Source: Astropecten irregularis
Lineage: Eukaryota > Echinodermata > Asteroidea > Paxillosida > Astropectinidae
Reading direction: 5' to 3'
Assembly: GCA_963971285.1 (NCBI GenBank)
Contig: OZ020259.1
Span: forward strand, 7,316,001-7,380,000
Length of the DNA: 64,000 nt
Under the pieces are notes generated by a model. That model saw nothing but the letters and a program-made list of their open reading frames with translations, did not search any database and was not told the origin of the DNA. Positions 1 through 7,690 of the stretch are shown here, piece by piece. The translations under genes and the position numbers were made by a program. The number at the start of each line of letters is the position of its first letter. Positions within the stretch are counted from its first letter, which is position 1.

Positions 1-124
1 GTGTAACATGTTGTCTGGTTATACTGTATTCGTGTAACATGTTGTCTGGTTAAATTGTATTCGTGTAACATGTTGTCTGGTTAAACTGTATTCGTGTAAC
101 ATGGTGTCTGGATAAACTGTATTC
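1..124. repeat. 31-bp tandem repeat, 4 copies
   Basis: Four head-to-tail copies of a 31-base unit beginning GTGTAACATGTTGTCTGG, with a few substitutions between copies (the fourth has GGTG for GTTG). The array probably extends to the left of the window. It lies in host DNA outside the Polinton. Confidence 0.95.
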
Positions 125-400
125 TTGCGATAAATTTTATTATAATTTTAGTGTGAATTTCTGTTTTCATTGTAAATGACATTTAATATTTACATGTACT
201 GTTTTGCATGAGATGTTTATTATTTCCAATTCGGGCCAATTCCATAGAGCTACTTATCGGTAAGAGGGATTTTTCTTCGCTTACTGCGGCAGAAACATTT
301 ACTTAAACATAAATATTTTTTTACAAGTTTGCTTACACTCGCCTGGTGATTTTCATTGTTCTGTCATACATGCTCCTAAATAATCGGTTTTGATGGATTA
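125..400. other. host flank, no gene seen
   Basis: A/T-rich host sequence between the 31-bp array and the Polinton. I see no open frame of substance, no RNA gene and no inverted repeat. Confidence 0.6.
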
Positions 401-405
401 AGTGT
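401..405. repeat. left target-site duplication AGTGT
   Basis: AGTGT lies immediately before the first base of the left terminal inverted repeat and recurs immediately after the right one (17206-17210). Polintons usually make 6-bp duplications; only 5 bp match here. Confidence 0.75.
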
Positions 406-586
406 AGTAGGGAGAGAATCCCAATGCTTGCCCAATTGAGCTTTTGATGTTCAAGTCTGGGCTGGGCATAATAAAAAAAATTGGAAAAAATTAGAAAATT
501 AAATAATATAATTTTATACTGGGCATAATAAAAAAAATCGGGAAAAAATGAGAAAATTAAATAATATTATTTTATATTATTATAAA
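406..586 (+). repeat. left terminal inverted repeat
   Basis: Matches the reverse complement of 17080-17205 almost base for base for the first 56 bases, then through the A/T-rich promoter part. It is longer than the right copy because a 57-bp segment is duplicated (462-518 and 519-575). Its inner end carries the promoter and start region of the first gene. Confidence 0.92.
462..575. repeat. 57-bp tandem duplication inside the left TIR
   Basis: Two copies of a segment starting CTGGGCATAATAAAAAAA (462 and 519). The right TIR holds only one copy, so the TIRs are unequal. The duplicated segment includes the A/T-rich block that precedes the terminal gene. Confidence 0.85.
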
Positions 587-590
587 TAAG
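560..590 (+). promoter_or_regulatory. TIR-borne promoter of the left terminal gene
   Basis: An ATTTTATATTATTATAAATA box ends just before the ATG at 591. The same box, in inverted orientation, precedes the polymerase ATG at the other end, so both terminal genes read inward from copies of one promoter. Confidence 0.6.
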
Positions 591-1361
591 ATGGAACAAA
601 ACAAAACAATAAAACATACATACTTTGTAACTGAAAAACATGATCTATATAAAAACGCAGATAAAAGTGAATATAATCATTATGGGTTGTTTAATGAGGA
701 AAATTTAATAATAAATCCAGCGATTAAAACTTCACAAGAAGTAGTAGAATGTGCTAAATCAAAAATTACTTATAAACATGATGATAAAGAATGTAATTTA
801 ATGTTTATGTTACCAACACATTTTTGTTTTGGAATAAATACAATTAATACTTTTGGTGAAGAAAAAAATCCAGACAACACAACTGGCTATCAAATTGTAT
901 ATAATTTACAAAATGATTGTGATGAAATTGTTAAATACTTTGATAAAATGAGATGTACAGTAACTAAATATATTGAATCTGATAAAGATAAAAATATACC
1001 AAAAATAACCAAAACTATGTATATAAACATGGAAAAACAAAGTGTTAAACCAATTTATGATGATAAAAACAAAAAAATGTATATTAAACTTAAATCATAT
1101 GGAAAAGGAAATCAATTAAAACAATATACAAAATTGTTTGATTCTAAAAAGAAAAAGATTGATAACATCAATGAATATATGAATAAATCATGTAAAGTTA
1201 CACCTGTTCTCATCTGTAATGATATATTTTTTGGTTCTCATGGTAATAGTGGGTTTGGTGCAAGTGTCAGATTTAAATTAAAACAAGCTTTTATTAGGCA
1301 ACATGAAACTATACAAATCCCTACTAATGTCATGTTTGATATTGAAGATATTGATGACTAA
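591..1361 (+). CDS. candidate ssDNA-binding protein (NCLDV DUF5871/DUF2738-like)
   Basis: 256 residues, lysine-rich, no membrane segment. I see a layout like the single-stranded-DNA-binding proteins annotated in nucleocytoplasmic large DNA viruses. A central block (residues about 145-165) has a KPIYDD-K-KMYIKLK pattern. It is followed by a KLFD...I...NEY segment, then a cysteine-containing turn (KSCKVTPVLICNDIFFG, about 201-217) and a closing strand GASVRFKLKQAFI (about 224-236). This assignment is from pattern memory, not from a search. The gene begins right at the inner edge of the left TIR, in the mirror position of the polymerase gene, which fits a replication role. If the family call is wrong, it is a conserved-looking soluble protein of unknown function. 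Confidence 0.5.
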   Translation: MEQNKTIKHTYFVTEKHDLYKNADKSEYNHYGLFNEENLIINPAIKTSQEVVECAKSKITYKHDDKECNLMFMLPTHFCFGINTINTFGEEKNPDNTTGYQIVYNLQNDCDEIVKYFDKMRCTVTKYIESDKDKNIPKITKTMYINMEKQSVKPIYDDKNKKMYIKLKSYGKGNQLKQYTKLFDSKKKKIDNINEYMNKSCKVTPVLICNDIFFGSHGNSGFGASVRFKLKQAFIRQHETIQIPTNVMFDIEDIDD

Positions 1362-1432
1362 ATCTAAATCTAGAATAAAAAAAAGAAAGCCAAAAAAAAT
1401 AACCAAAAAATTATCATTTTTATTCACACACT

Positions 1433-1472
1433 AAAAAAAAGCCACATCCAAAATAGGATGTGGCTTTTTTTT
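1433..1472. terminator. strong hairpin downstream of the first gene
   Basis: A perfect 17-bp stem (A8 plus GCCACATCC, 1433-1449) pairs with GGATGTGGC plus T8 (1456-1472) around a 6-base loop. It sits 71 bases after the stop at 1361. It looks like a bacterial intrinsic terminator, but in a eukaryotic virus-like element it more likely marks an mRNA 3' end. Confidence 0.7.
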
Positions 1473-1514
1473 TACGTCGTATGCATGTACACTACTAATA
1501 TGCACTTGACAATG

Positions 1515-1539
1515 CACTTAAGGTTATTTACCTTAAGTG
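1515..1539. repeat. short perfect inverted repeat
   Basis: CACTTAAGGT (1515-1524) and ACCTTAAGTG (1530-1539) are separated by 5 bases. It lies in the non-coding part between the first gene and the TFIIB-like gene and could be a protein-binding site or small hairpin. Confidence 0.6.
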
Positions 1540-1608
1540 TATACACAACACTCGCTTGGGAAAAACAGCCATTTAATGTTACGCGTGGTTGCTCCCAGTG
1601 TAAACATG

Positions 1609-1743
1609 GTTTTTGTTATTCAAATTTCATTCATGACTGAACGTAGTGTAAAACGCTTAGTCATCTGCTGGCACAAAGGTCAAATTCCTAAAAGCGCTCG
1701 GGTTTGTTATTGAAATATAACACATGACTGAACCTGTGTAAAC
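1609..1743. repeat. imperfect direct repeat in Polinton non-coding DNA
   Basis: Two related segments (about 1609-1651 and 1699-1743) each contain TTGTTATT then CATGACTGAAC then GTGTAAA. The 900-base stretch 1362-2276 has no credible gene. A 60-codon frame at 1458-1640 has no family resemblance. Confidence 0.5.
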
Positions 1744-1861
1744 CATCACAATCACAGTCAAACACCCCTCAAAAATAGACTCGTCCTTTGTGTCGTCATC
1801 GTTGTTATTGCACCATTTCGAGTATAAGGTTTATCAATATTAAAACACGATAAAAGTTGGG

Positions 1862-1935
1862 TCTGGGCAAATAGCCCAGTGGATAAGCTCGGCGGTTTGC
1901 AACCATGGGGTACCGGGTTCGAGTACGGTCTGTTC
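1862..1935 (+). other. tRNA-like sequence with Pol III A and B boxes
   Basis: TAGCCCAGTGGATAAGC (from 1872) is a near-ideal RNA polymerase III A box. GGTTCGAGTAC, 44 bases downstream, is a near-ideal B box. The acceptor and anticodon stems do not pair well, so this is not a functional tRNA. It resembles the head of a tRNA-derived SINE, either inserted in the Polinton or carried by it. Confidence 0.55.
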
Positions 1936-2110
1936 AGTCTGTAAAATTGAAATTAACATAAAACAAATAAAAATAGAAAAATAGAAAAAGTAAAAAATGT
2001 TTCTCGTTGAATATTTGGTGGGTATTTAATAAGAAACATTAAAAACAAAATACCTTTAATAAAAAAACAAGAAAACAAAAACTTTAAACTTTGAACTCGG
2101 TACCCCAAAA

Positions 2111-2140
2111 AAGGGGGTCAACAGCTTTGTTGGCCCCCTT
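2111..2140. terminator. GC-rich hairpin
   Basis: AAGGGGGTCAACA pairs with TGTTGGCCCCCTT over 13 positions (one G-T) with a 4-base loop. It lies 137 bases before the TFIIB-like gene and downstream of the tRNA-like sequence. Confidence 0.55.
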
Positions 2141-2276
2141 CGATGAGTTTGAGGCATAAAGCCCAGGCCCTTTACGCTCTTTATAAAAACGCCCACGCAT
2201 TGTGAGTAAAGTATTGGGTGAAAAACAATGATTCAGTAAAAAAAAAAAAAAATTAATTTTTTAATAAACAATATAA

Positions 2277-2708
2277 ATGGATGAGATAGATATGTGTAAT
2301 CACAACATCATGATCGACGAGGCTAAAGACGAGTATTATTGCGACAAGTGTGGATTAATTATAGGTTATAGTCTCATGGATTATTCTGCGGAAAATATTA
2401 ATGGAAAGTATAATCAGATATTTTTTTATAAAAAAACAAAGGCTACTATAGTAAAAAAAGTCTTTGATAAATTAAACATTCAATACCAAATGTGTGACCT
2501 TAAACTCATCGAGTTTAAATTAAAACAAATATTAAAGGGAAAAATATCTAGGGGTCATCCACTCAGGTCGTTAATGGCAGTATGTTATCTAAAAAACGTT
2601 TCAAACGTAACCCAAGAAACAGTACAAAAGTTATTTCAAGTAGAATTTAAATATTTTAATCAAGCGTTAAAAAGATACAACGAAACTTTTAAAGAGGAGG
2701 AGCTGTAG
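2277..2708 (+). CDS. TFIIB-like transcription factor, minimal form
   Basis: 143 residues. The N-terminus is a zinc ribbon with C7-x-H9 and C22-x-x-C25 (YCDKCG), the arrangement of TFIIB-type ribbons with one histidine replacing a cysteine. Residues about 63-135 resemble one cyclin-like repeat of TFIIB: a LIEFKLKQI helix, a G/HPLRSLMAVCYLK helix, and VTQETVQKLFQVEFKYFNQALKRY, which fits the final helix-turn-helix. Cellular TFIIB has two cyclin repeats and about 300 residues, so this is a one-repeat version, as in some large DNA viruses. TFIIB recruits RNA polymerase II to TATA-bound promoters. That suits the TATATA-type boxes shared by the element's genes. The ATG at 2277 follows an A/T-rich leader. 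I am fairly sure of the ribbon, less of the cyclin fold. Confidence 0.68.
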   Translation: MDEIDMCNHNIMIDEAKDEYYCDKCGLIIGYSLMDYSAENINGKYNQIFFYKKTKATIVKKVFDKLNIQYQMCDLKLIEFKLKQILKGKISRGHPLRSLMAVCYLKNVSNVTQETVQKLFQVEFKYFNQALKRYNETFKEEEL

Positions 2709-2754
2709 GGCTAACTCTCGCTTGACTTTCTTTATAACTCGGAGGTTTACTCTC

Positions 2755-2770
2755 GTCGTTTTTAAACGAC
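2755..2770. terminator. hairpin between convergent genes
   Basis: GTCGTTT TT AAACGAC lies in the 78-base gap between the TFIIB-like gene (plus) and the next gene (minus). The stem is 7 bp. It may serve as a 3'-end signal for both. Confidence 0.45.
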
Positions 2771-2786
2771 TTTGTCAAACTTAAAC

Positions 2787-3458
2787 TTAATCTCCAAGTT
2801 TTTTCATAAGCTCTTTTTTTTCTTTGGCGAGTAAATCACTCGCCATCGCTTTAGCCTTTTCTTCAACTTGTCGTTCAAATTCAACTTTATTTAAATGTTT
2901 AGCTTCTTCTAACTTTGTAGAAGTTTTTAATCTTATCTTTTCTTTCAAGTCGTTAAATTTTTTAAGTTCTGACGTAATTAATACAAATTCTTCGTGAGAA
3001 ATATCACCATCTTCGATGGCCTTTGACACGTATTCATCTATCGTGTTTAACTTTGCATCTGCTAAAATTTTAATCTGATCGTGTTTTTTACTCTTTACCG
3101 TTAATTTTTTACTTGCGTATTTAAGTACCGCGTAAAATCCAAAGGCACCTATGCTAGTCCCCTCTAAGACTAAGCCAATTGGAGCACTAATAACACCCAT
3201 TAGTGCGGGGATTCCTATCGCGGCTGCAGTGACCCCCAGTACTTCAACCCCGTGCTCTACATATTGAATCGCAGAGATCCACCTTTTTAACTTTTTAAAA
3301 TAAACCTCGCGCGAGTTTCTTTCTTTACAGATTTGAGATTTAATCTCTTCAATTTTTTGAAGTCGATAAATTTTAGTTTCGTCTTTAATATCATCACCGC
3401 TGTTTAAGTTTAGATTAGGATATAAAGGTTTTATTTCATTTACATTAACGGCTGCCAT
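2787..3458 (-). CDS. Polinton protein with central hydrophobic segment, function unknown
   Basis: 223 residues. Residues about 70-115 form a hydrophobic, glycine/alanine-rich stretch (VLGVTAAAIGIPALMGVISAP and following), probably one or two membrane helices. They are flanked by charged helical regions: an N-terminal KI-rLQKIEEIKSQI helix and a long C-terminal helix with EEAKHLNK...EEKAKAMASDLLAKEKKEL, likely coiled coil. Similar proteins of this architecture accompany capsid genes in invertebrate Polintons, so a minor virion or membrane-remodelling role is possible. The start is fixed by a CTTATATATTAAAA box just upstream. Convergent with the TFIIB-like gene. Confidence 0.7.
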   Translation of the reverse strand: MAAVNVNEIKPLYPNLNLNSGDDIKDETKIYRLQKIEEIKSQICKERNSREVYFKKLKRWISAIQYVEHGVEVLGVTAAAIGIPALMGVISAPIGLVLEGTSIGAFGFYAVLKYASKKLTVKSKKHDQIKILADAKLNTIDEYVSKAIEDGDISHEEFVLITSELKKFNDLKEKIRLKTSTKLEEAKHLNKVEFERQVEEKAKAMASDLLAKEKKELMKKLGD

Positions 3459-3460
3459 AT

Positions 3461-3474
3461 TTTTAATATATAAG
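3461..3474 (-). promoter_or_regulatory. TATATA-type promoter box
   Basis: On the minus strand CTTATATATTAAAA, two bases before the ATG at 3458. It is one of the recurrent boxes of this element. Confidence 0.6.
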
Positions 3475-3479
3475 CGTTT

Positions 3480-4670
3480 TTAAAATATTTCACATTCGAT
3501 TAAAATCCCCGCGCCTTTGTTATTGATGATTTTTCCTTCCTCGTTTTTAATTGAAAAGGCAAGTTTATCAATTTTACCGTTTTTTAATGTTTTTCCAACG
3601 TGAGTTTGACTCGTTTGGCTCGTGTGATAAAATGATAACACATTTGAAAGAAACCCATTGTAAAAATTATCACTCGTGTTTAACTGCTCACAATGAATAA
3701 ACGTAATGTTAAATGGGTTAATATCGTAATCACCCTTATAAATGACATTTGGGATTAACCTTCCTTTGGGTAAATTGAGTAAATTAGAAACTTCTCGATT
3801 TAAACGTAGATTAAGGTTTATATCAGCGACCCTTAAGGTCACCGTTTTACTTTCTCTATAGACTTTAAAGCTCACACCCGGTATCGTGTTTATCAATGAC
3901 TCAAACCAATCGATACCATAAAATCCAGGTAAAATAATGATGCTTCCTGATTTGCCCTCGGGCAAAGCCGTTACCTCACTCACCGGATGTAGTGCATTTA
4001 CGATTGGCTCTTTATGTCCTAAAACAACGAGACTGTTTTTAATTTGTGGTAAACGCATATTTTCTGTTTTTTCTTGATTGTTATTGTTGTATCCATATCG
4101 AAGTAAATCTGCGGCTAATACTTGACCTTCTATGATATATTCTATTCTTTTATTTAATAAATGTATTACATAGTTAACTTCATTTTGTAATTCATCATCA
4201 AGTCTATCCCTAGATGATTCTAGGGTTCGTTTTCGTTGTCTGAGGACCTGTATTTCTTCTTGTATTTTTATTTCCACTTCGTTAAGAATTCCAGTATCAT
4301 ATCCGTCAAACATTTGTTTAATAATGCGTGTTATGACTTCTTCTCGGCTTTGTTGAATTTCTTCGGTTGTCATCGATAAACTAAATTGATTCATTATCTC
4401 AGGGGTCAGTTCTAATGACTTTGTCTGTGGTTGTGAGCTTTCATCAGTTTGTCTATTGTCTCTAGGCCTACCGTTAGTATAAGCGGGTTGCCCATCTATC
4501 TCCTTTTCCCAAGTAATCTCACTGGATTTAGTTATGTTAAAATAGCCTACCGTAAACACGAGATTTTTAATGGGAATTTGTTTTGAGCCATCTAAATTAT
4601 CAATCACCTCTTGCAATTTAAACGTTTGTTCGTTTTTTGTCAAATAAAATGTGTGTTGTATTCCGCTCAT
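3480..4670 (-). CDS. probable penton / minor capsid protein
   Basis: 396 residues. The N-terminus (MSGIQHTFYLTKNEQTFKLQ) and the C-terminal third are rich in predicted beta strands. The last 90 residues contain FNITFIHCEQL, then FLSNVLSFYH, then KIDKLAFSIKNEEGKII and a closing GILIECEIF. This order resembles the C-terminal part of the penton/minor capsid proteins of animal Polintons and adintoviruses, single jelly rolls that close the capsid vertices. A polar, glutamine-rich central region (about 110-200) with a coiled-coil look is inserted between the two halves. The gene is divergent from 4710 across a 39-base promoter. The family call rests on pattern resemblance and gene context. Confidence 0.55.
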   Translation of the reverse strand: MSGIQHTFYLTKNEQTFKLQEVIDNLDGSKQIPIKNLVFTVGYFNITKSSEITWEKEIDGQPAYTNGRPRDNRQTDESSQPQTKSLELTPEIMNQFSLSMTTEEIQQSREEVITRIIKQMFDGYDTGILNEVEIKIQEEIQVLRQRKRTLESSRDRLDDELQNEVNYVIHLLNKRIEYIIEGQVLAADLLRYGYNNNNQEKTENMRLPQIKNSLVVLGHKEPIVNALHPVSEVTALPEGKSGSIIILPGFYGIDWFESLINTIPGVSFKVYRESKTVTLRVADINLNLRLNREVSNLLNLPKGRLIPNVIYKGDYDINPFNITFIHCEQLNTSDNFYNGFLSNVLSFYHTSQTSQTHVGKTLKNGKIDKLAFSIKNEEGKIINNKGAGILIECEIF

Positions 4671-4709
4671 TCTTACTCTACTTTTATTATAAAAAGACTT
4701 ATATTATAA
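4671..4709. promoter_or_regulatory. 39-base divergent promoter
   Basis: The whole gap between the penton candidate (minus) and the 419-residue protein (plus) is 39 bases and holds two A/T boxes: TTTTATTATAAAAAG and CTTATATTATAA. Each faces one gene. Confidence 0.65.
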
Positions 4710-5969
4710 ATGGGAAACTCTTTAGGCGCTTTAGCTATTATCGTCAATAAAAATAATACTTTTTTTGTACAATTTAAAGATATGTCAACCGCGTATAAAT
4801 TACCACGTGTTGAAACGGACGAAGCAATCACACGATGGCAAACCAACCTTTTGTCTTTTTATCAAAACCAATTTAACTTTGCGATTTATTGTGCCACAAC
4901 CGCGTGTGGAGTAGGCCTCGACCTCCTCCACAATAAAAACCAATATATTTCATCGCTGTTTCATTTTCACGTGTATTATACTATACGAAAAATATTTTAT
5001 AATTTGATAGCACCTATACCTGGTGATGATGTATTTAACGCGTTAAATAACCGTTATGATACGAGAGCTTTTACGGACACGTGCCGCGTATTTGGCATCG
5101 ATCGAAGCAAGTCTTTTAAACAAACAAGAGATACGACCTCAAACGGCTTGGGTACTGCTTTTTACTACAATTCGGGGGAGGTTCCAGTGCCGGGGAAAAA
5201 CTATGACCCCCACGACTTGGGTGTAAACTACGGTACGTATGCAGGCTCAACTTTTATGGGATTTGGTTTAATGGATCCACCAAAAGGATCGGGTCACGCG
5301 AGTACCTATACGGTCACTTGCCTTGAACAATCCAATAATGTTTTAGGTGCTTGGACAGACTTTATTTCAAAGACGAGTTCTTTTACCGATGTTGGAATTA
5401 CAAAAATTAACGAATCGATTAGGGCTTACGTGTACGCGCTTTTAGGTGCACAAGCACAAACAAAAACCAGTGCATTAACCCCGGGAACCGGTTTAGATGC
5501 GCAGCATCAGTTTGTTACCATCGTAGAAAGTCTTATTAATAGCGAACCAGATTTAGAGCAGAGTATCAATCAATTTCAAGATTCACTGCAGTATGCTAAA
5601 ACTCCACTCAACTTTGTCGTAAGACCCGGGCTATACCTCATTCCATCAGATATGGATTTAAGGGTAGGCATACACGATGGTTACAATAATAACTTGCAAA
5701 TTGCACCTTTAACCGCTAAACCGGGATTTCAACCAACCTTAAACGCTCCGATACAAGTTGATGACTTTGATCCTCAGCCAACCCTTGAACCCAAACCCAC
5801 TCAAGAACCAACAGAAGAACCTACACCACGTTTATCACCTATACCTAAAACCTCAGAGTCAAATCCTAAAGCATCTTTAGACATTCATCAAGATGAAAAA
5901 TTATCTTTAACGATAGGAACAGTTGCAATCATTGCGATAGGAGTTTTAGCATACGAAATTTTGACTTAG
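4710..5969 (+). CDS. Polinton membrane-anchored protein with possible N-myristoylation
   Basis: 419 residues. It opens MGNSLGAL, which fits an N-myristoylation signal (Gly2, small residue at position 6). Residues about 30-340 form a globular domain with no motif I recognise. A proline/glutamate-rich stalk follows (about 345-385: PTLEPKPTQEPTEEPTPRL), then one C-terminal membrane helix (LTIGTVAIIAIGVLAYEIL). That is the layout of a lipid-tethered or membrane-spanning virion protein. Related proteins seem to occur next to capsid genes in other invertebrate Polintons. I cannot name a function. Base composition is slightly more G/C-rich than its neighbours. Confidence 0.72.
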   Translation: MGNSLGALAIIVNKNNTFFVQFKDMSTAYKLPRVETDEAITRWQTNLLSFYQNQFNFAIYCATTACGVGLDLLHNKNQYISSLFHFHVYYTIRKIFYNLIAPIPGDDVFNALNNRYDTRAFTDTCRVFGIDRSKSFKQTRDTTSNGLGTAFYYNSGEVPVPGKNYDPHDLGVNYGTYAGSTFMGFGLMDPPKGSGHASTYTVTCLEQSNNVLGAWTDFISKTSSFTDVGITKINESIRAYVYALLGAQAQTKTSALTPGTGLDAQHQFVTIVESLINSEPDLEQSINQFQDSLQYAKTPLNFVVRPGLYLIPSDMDLRVGIHDGYNNNLQIAPLTAKPGFQPTLNAPIQVDDFDPQPTLEPKPTQEPTEEPTPRLSPIPKTSESNPKASLDIHQDEKLSLTIGTVAIIAIGVLAYEILT

Positions 5970-5999
5970 AAAAATATAAATATTTAAACCAAAAAAAAT

Positions 6000-6027
6000 A
6001 CCCCCAAGCTCAAAAGAGCTTGGGGGT
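6000..6027. terminator. strong hairpin between convergent genes
   Basis: ACCCCCAAGCTC (6000-6011) pairs perfectly with GAGCTTGGGGGT (6016-6027) around AAAA, with A- and T-runs outside. It lies between the stops of the 419-residue protein (plus, 5969) and the 448-residue protein (minus, 6061). Confidence 0.75.
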
Positions 6028-6060
6028 TATTTTTTTTTTATTATTTGTTAAAAAACAAAA

Positions 6061-7407
6061 CTACCAATTATTTTTAATATAAGCAATAATTAAAGCACCT
6101 ACACCTATAAATAAAGCCCACACGTGTTCCGCTAGCCAGCCAACTGATTTACTTAAAACATTTAGTAACCAACTTATGACGCTACCAATGACCCCCGGCA
6201 GCGCACCTAATGCGGCTAACCCTAATTTTTTCAAAGCGTTTGCTAAGTTTTTCAAGTGCTTGTGTACCCACTCTTTAATGCCACCTCCTGATTGTGGCTC
6301 AGGTTTAGGCGCGGGTGGTTCTGGGGTTGGGATACCTACACCTCTAACGGCTGCTACCACCGAGCTTACCAGTGTGCTGATGGCCATAGAAATTGCTGCT
6401 AAAATACTCGCGATCGTGACACCTTGCTCTTTAAATAAAAACTTAATTTTTTCTCTAAGCGTTACATCACTGTCTAACATTATATTGATTGTTTCTTTGA
6501 CGCGATTGATTTGAGATTTTATTTTATCTGATTCTCTAATGATATTATTAGACCTTTCTCGTATTTCAATGTTTATATTTTCTAACTCTTCTGTGAGTGA
6601 TCCTATTTGTTCTTCATCTTCTGCTTTTTTTGCTTCGTTTAATTCTTTTCTAACTCTTTCTTTTGTCTCATTTAACTCAGTTAGCTTTGTTTGTTCCAAT
6701 AATACATTTGCTTTAAGCGATTGTAATGTTTTGTCTAAACCGCGTAGCTCTCTGATATTAAATTCACTTTGTTTATCAATGTTGGTTTCTTGTTCAAGTT
6801 CTTTTATAACATTAATCGTTTGATCAGCTGCTTGTGATAAATCTTGTAAGGGTATGTTTTCACTTTGAATATTAGGTAAAGATGTACTTGCTTGTTGAAG
6901 CGCGATTGCTTCTTTGCTGCGTTTTGATTTAAAATCAACAATTCCTAAATCGTTTCGCATAAAACTAGATCTAGATTTAATTCCTTTATCTTTTGTTCTA
7001 GAATATATTGTACTCACAAAAGCAAATTTTTTAAAATCATTTTTCAACGTTAATTTTATTTTAATTTCATCTCTTACGTAATATATTCCATCCATTTCAA
7101 ATCTAAAGTTTTCCCATTTCAATAAATCGAAAGTTTTATAACCTTCACTTCTTATGCTAGCATAAAAATTATCAATGTACTGATTTTGAAGTTTAAACGA
7201 GAGAAAAACATTTTCACCATTACGAAGATCTCTTAATTCCTCTTGTTGTTTCTGTGTATCACCACCTCGTAAATTATTTAATCGAGCTTGATTTTCTTCA
7301 GAATCGAGTTCAGTATCATCATAAATGGGGTTGTCAAATTGTTGATCCTCTCTATCTTCTGTTTCATTTAACAGGGGATCATTTTCTTGATAATCAAAAT
7401 CATCCAT
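6061..7407 (-). CDS. Polinton coiled-coil protein with C-terminal membrane helices
   Basis: 448 residues. Acidic N-terminus (MDDFDYQENDPLLNETEDRED). A middle part of about 200 residues is a long coiled coil (LEQTKLTELNETKERVRKEL, LTEELENINIEIRERSNNI). Hydrophobic segments follow at about 328-350 (TIASILAAISMAISTLVSSVV), 395-415 (LGLAALGALPGVIGSVISWLL) and 430-445 (WALFIGVGALIIAYI), with a proline-rich linker PTPEPPAPKPEPQ between the first two. The GALPGVIGSVISWLL...WLAEHVWAL tail is a recurrent feature of invertebrate Polinton proteins as I remember them. It is probably a structural or membrane protein of the particle; function unknown. The start is supported by a GTATATAATAAA box. Confidence 0.7.
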   Translation of the reverse strand: MDDFDYQENDPLLNETEDREDQQFDNPIYDDTELDSEENQARLNNLRGGDTQKQQEELRDLRNGENVFLSFKLQNQYIDNFYASIRSEGYKTFDLLKWENFRFEMDGIYYVRDEIKIKLTLKNDFKKFAFVSTIYSRTKDKGIKSRSSFMRNDLGIVDFKSKRSKEAIALQQASTSLPNIQSENIPLQDLSQAADQTINVIKELEQETNIDKQSEFNIRELRGLDKTLQSLKANVLLEQTKLTELNETKERVRKELNEAKKAEDEEQIGSLTEELENINIEIRERSNNIIRESDKIKSQINRVKETINIMLDSDVTLREKIKFLFKEQGVTIASILAAISMAISTLVSSVVAAVRGVGIPTPEPPAPKPEPQSGGGIKEWVHKHLKNLANALKKLGLAALGALPGVIGSVISWLLNVLSKSVGWLAEHVWALFIGVGALIIAYIKNNW

Positions 7408-7417
7408 CTTTAATTAT

Positions 7418-7428
7418 TTATTATATAC
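7418..7428 (-). promoter_or_regulatory. TATATA-type promoter box
   Basis: On the minus strand GTATATAATAA, 10 bases before the ATG at 7407, matching the boxes of the neighbouring genes. Confidence 0.55.
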
Positions 7429-7433
7429 ACATT

Positions 7434-7688
7434 TTAAACTGTAGGTTTATTTATAATACTACCCGGTAAGATTCCCTGTGTGACCAGCCACTGTTGCGTT
7501 GCTAAAGAACCTCCGACTAATGCGGTTAGTTTAGCTGCATCTTCTACGCTAAGCCTATCTAAATCAGGCGATTTAATTTTGAGTAATTTTTTACTTACCA
7601 TTGAGTATCCCATGGTTAAAAGGCTTAACACTGCACCATGATAAAGTGTGTTTGCTATTCCGTTTATATCAATATTTGTATTTGCCAT
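7434..7688 (-). CDS. small Polinton membrane protein (84 aa)
   Basis: 84 residues. A hydrophobic helix at about 17-33 (HGAVLSLLTMGYSMVSK) is followed by a KIKSPDLDRLSVEDAAKLTALVGG segment and a Q-Q-WLV-T-Q-GILPG tail. Small proteins with this YSM..K...VEDAAKL...GILP outline are, in my memory, conserved in invertebrate Polintons, so it is a real gene despite its size. Function unknown; likely a minor membrane or virion component. It lies between the 448-residue gene and the 36-residue gene, all on the minus strand, each with its own box. Confidence 0.72.
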   Translation of the reverse strand: MANTNIDINGIANTLYHGAVLSLLTMGYSMVSKKLLKIKSPDLDRLSVEDAAKLTALVGGSLATQQWLVTQGILPGSIINKPTV

Positions 7689-7690
7689 TC

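Noticed and set aside
1458-1640. 60-codon plus-strand frame in the Polinton
   Set aside because: No promoter box, no family resemblance, and it runs through an inverted repeat and a direct repeat.
1862-1935. Functional tRNA gene
   Set aside because: A and B boxes are good but acceptor and anticodon stems do not pair.
6176-6823. Plus-strand frames of 94-112 codons
   Set aside because: Antisense shadows of the 448-residue Polinton gene, which has clear domains and a promoter.
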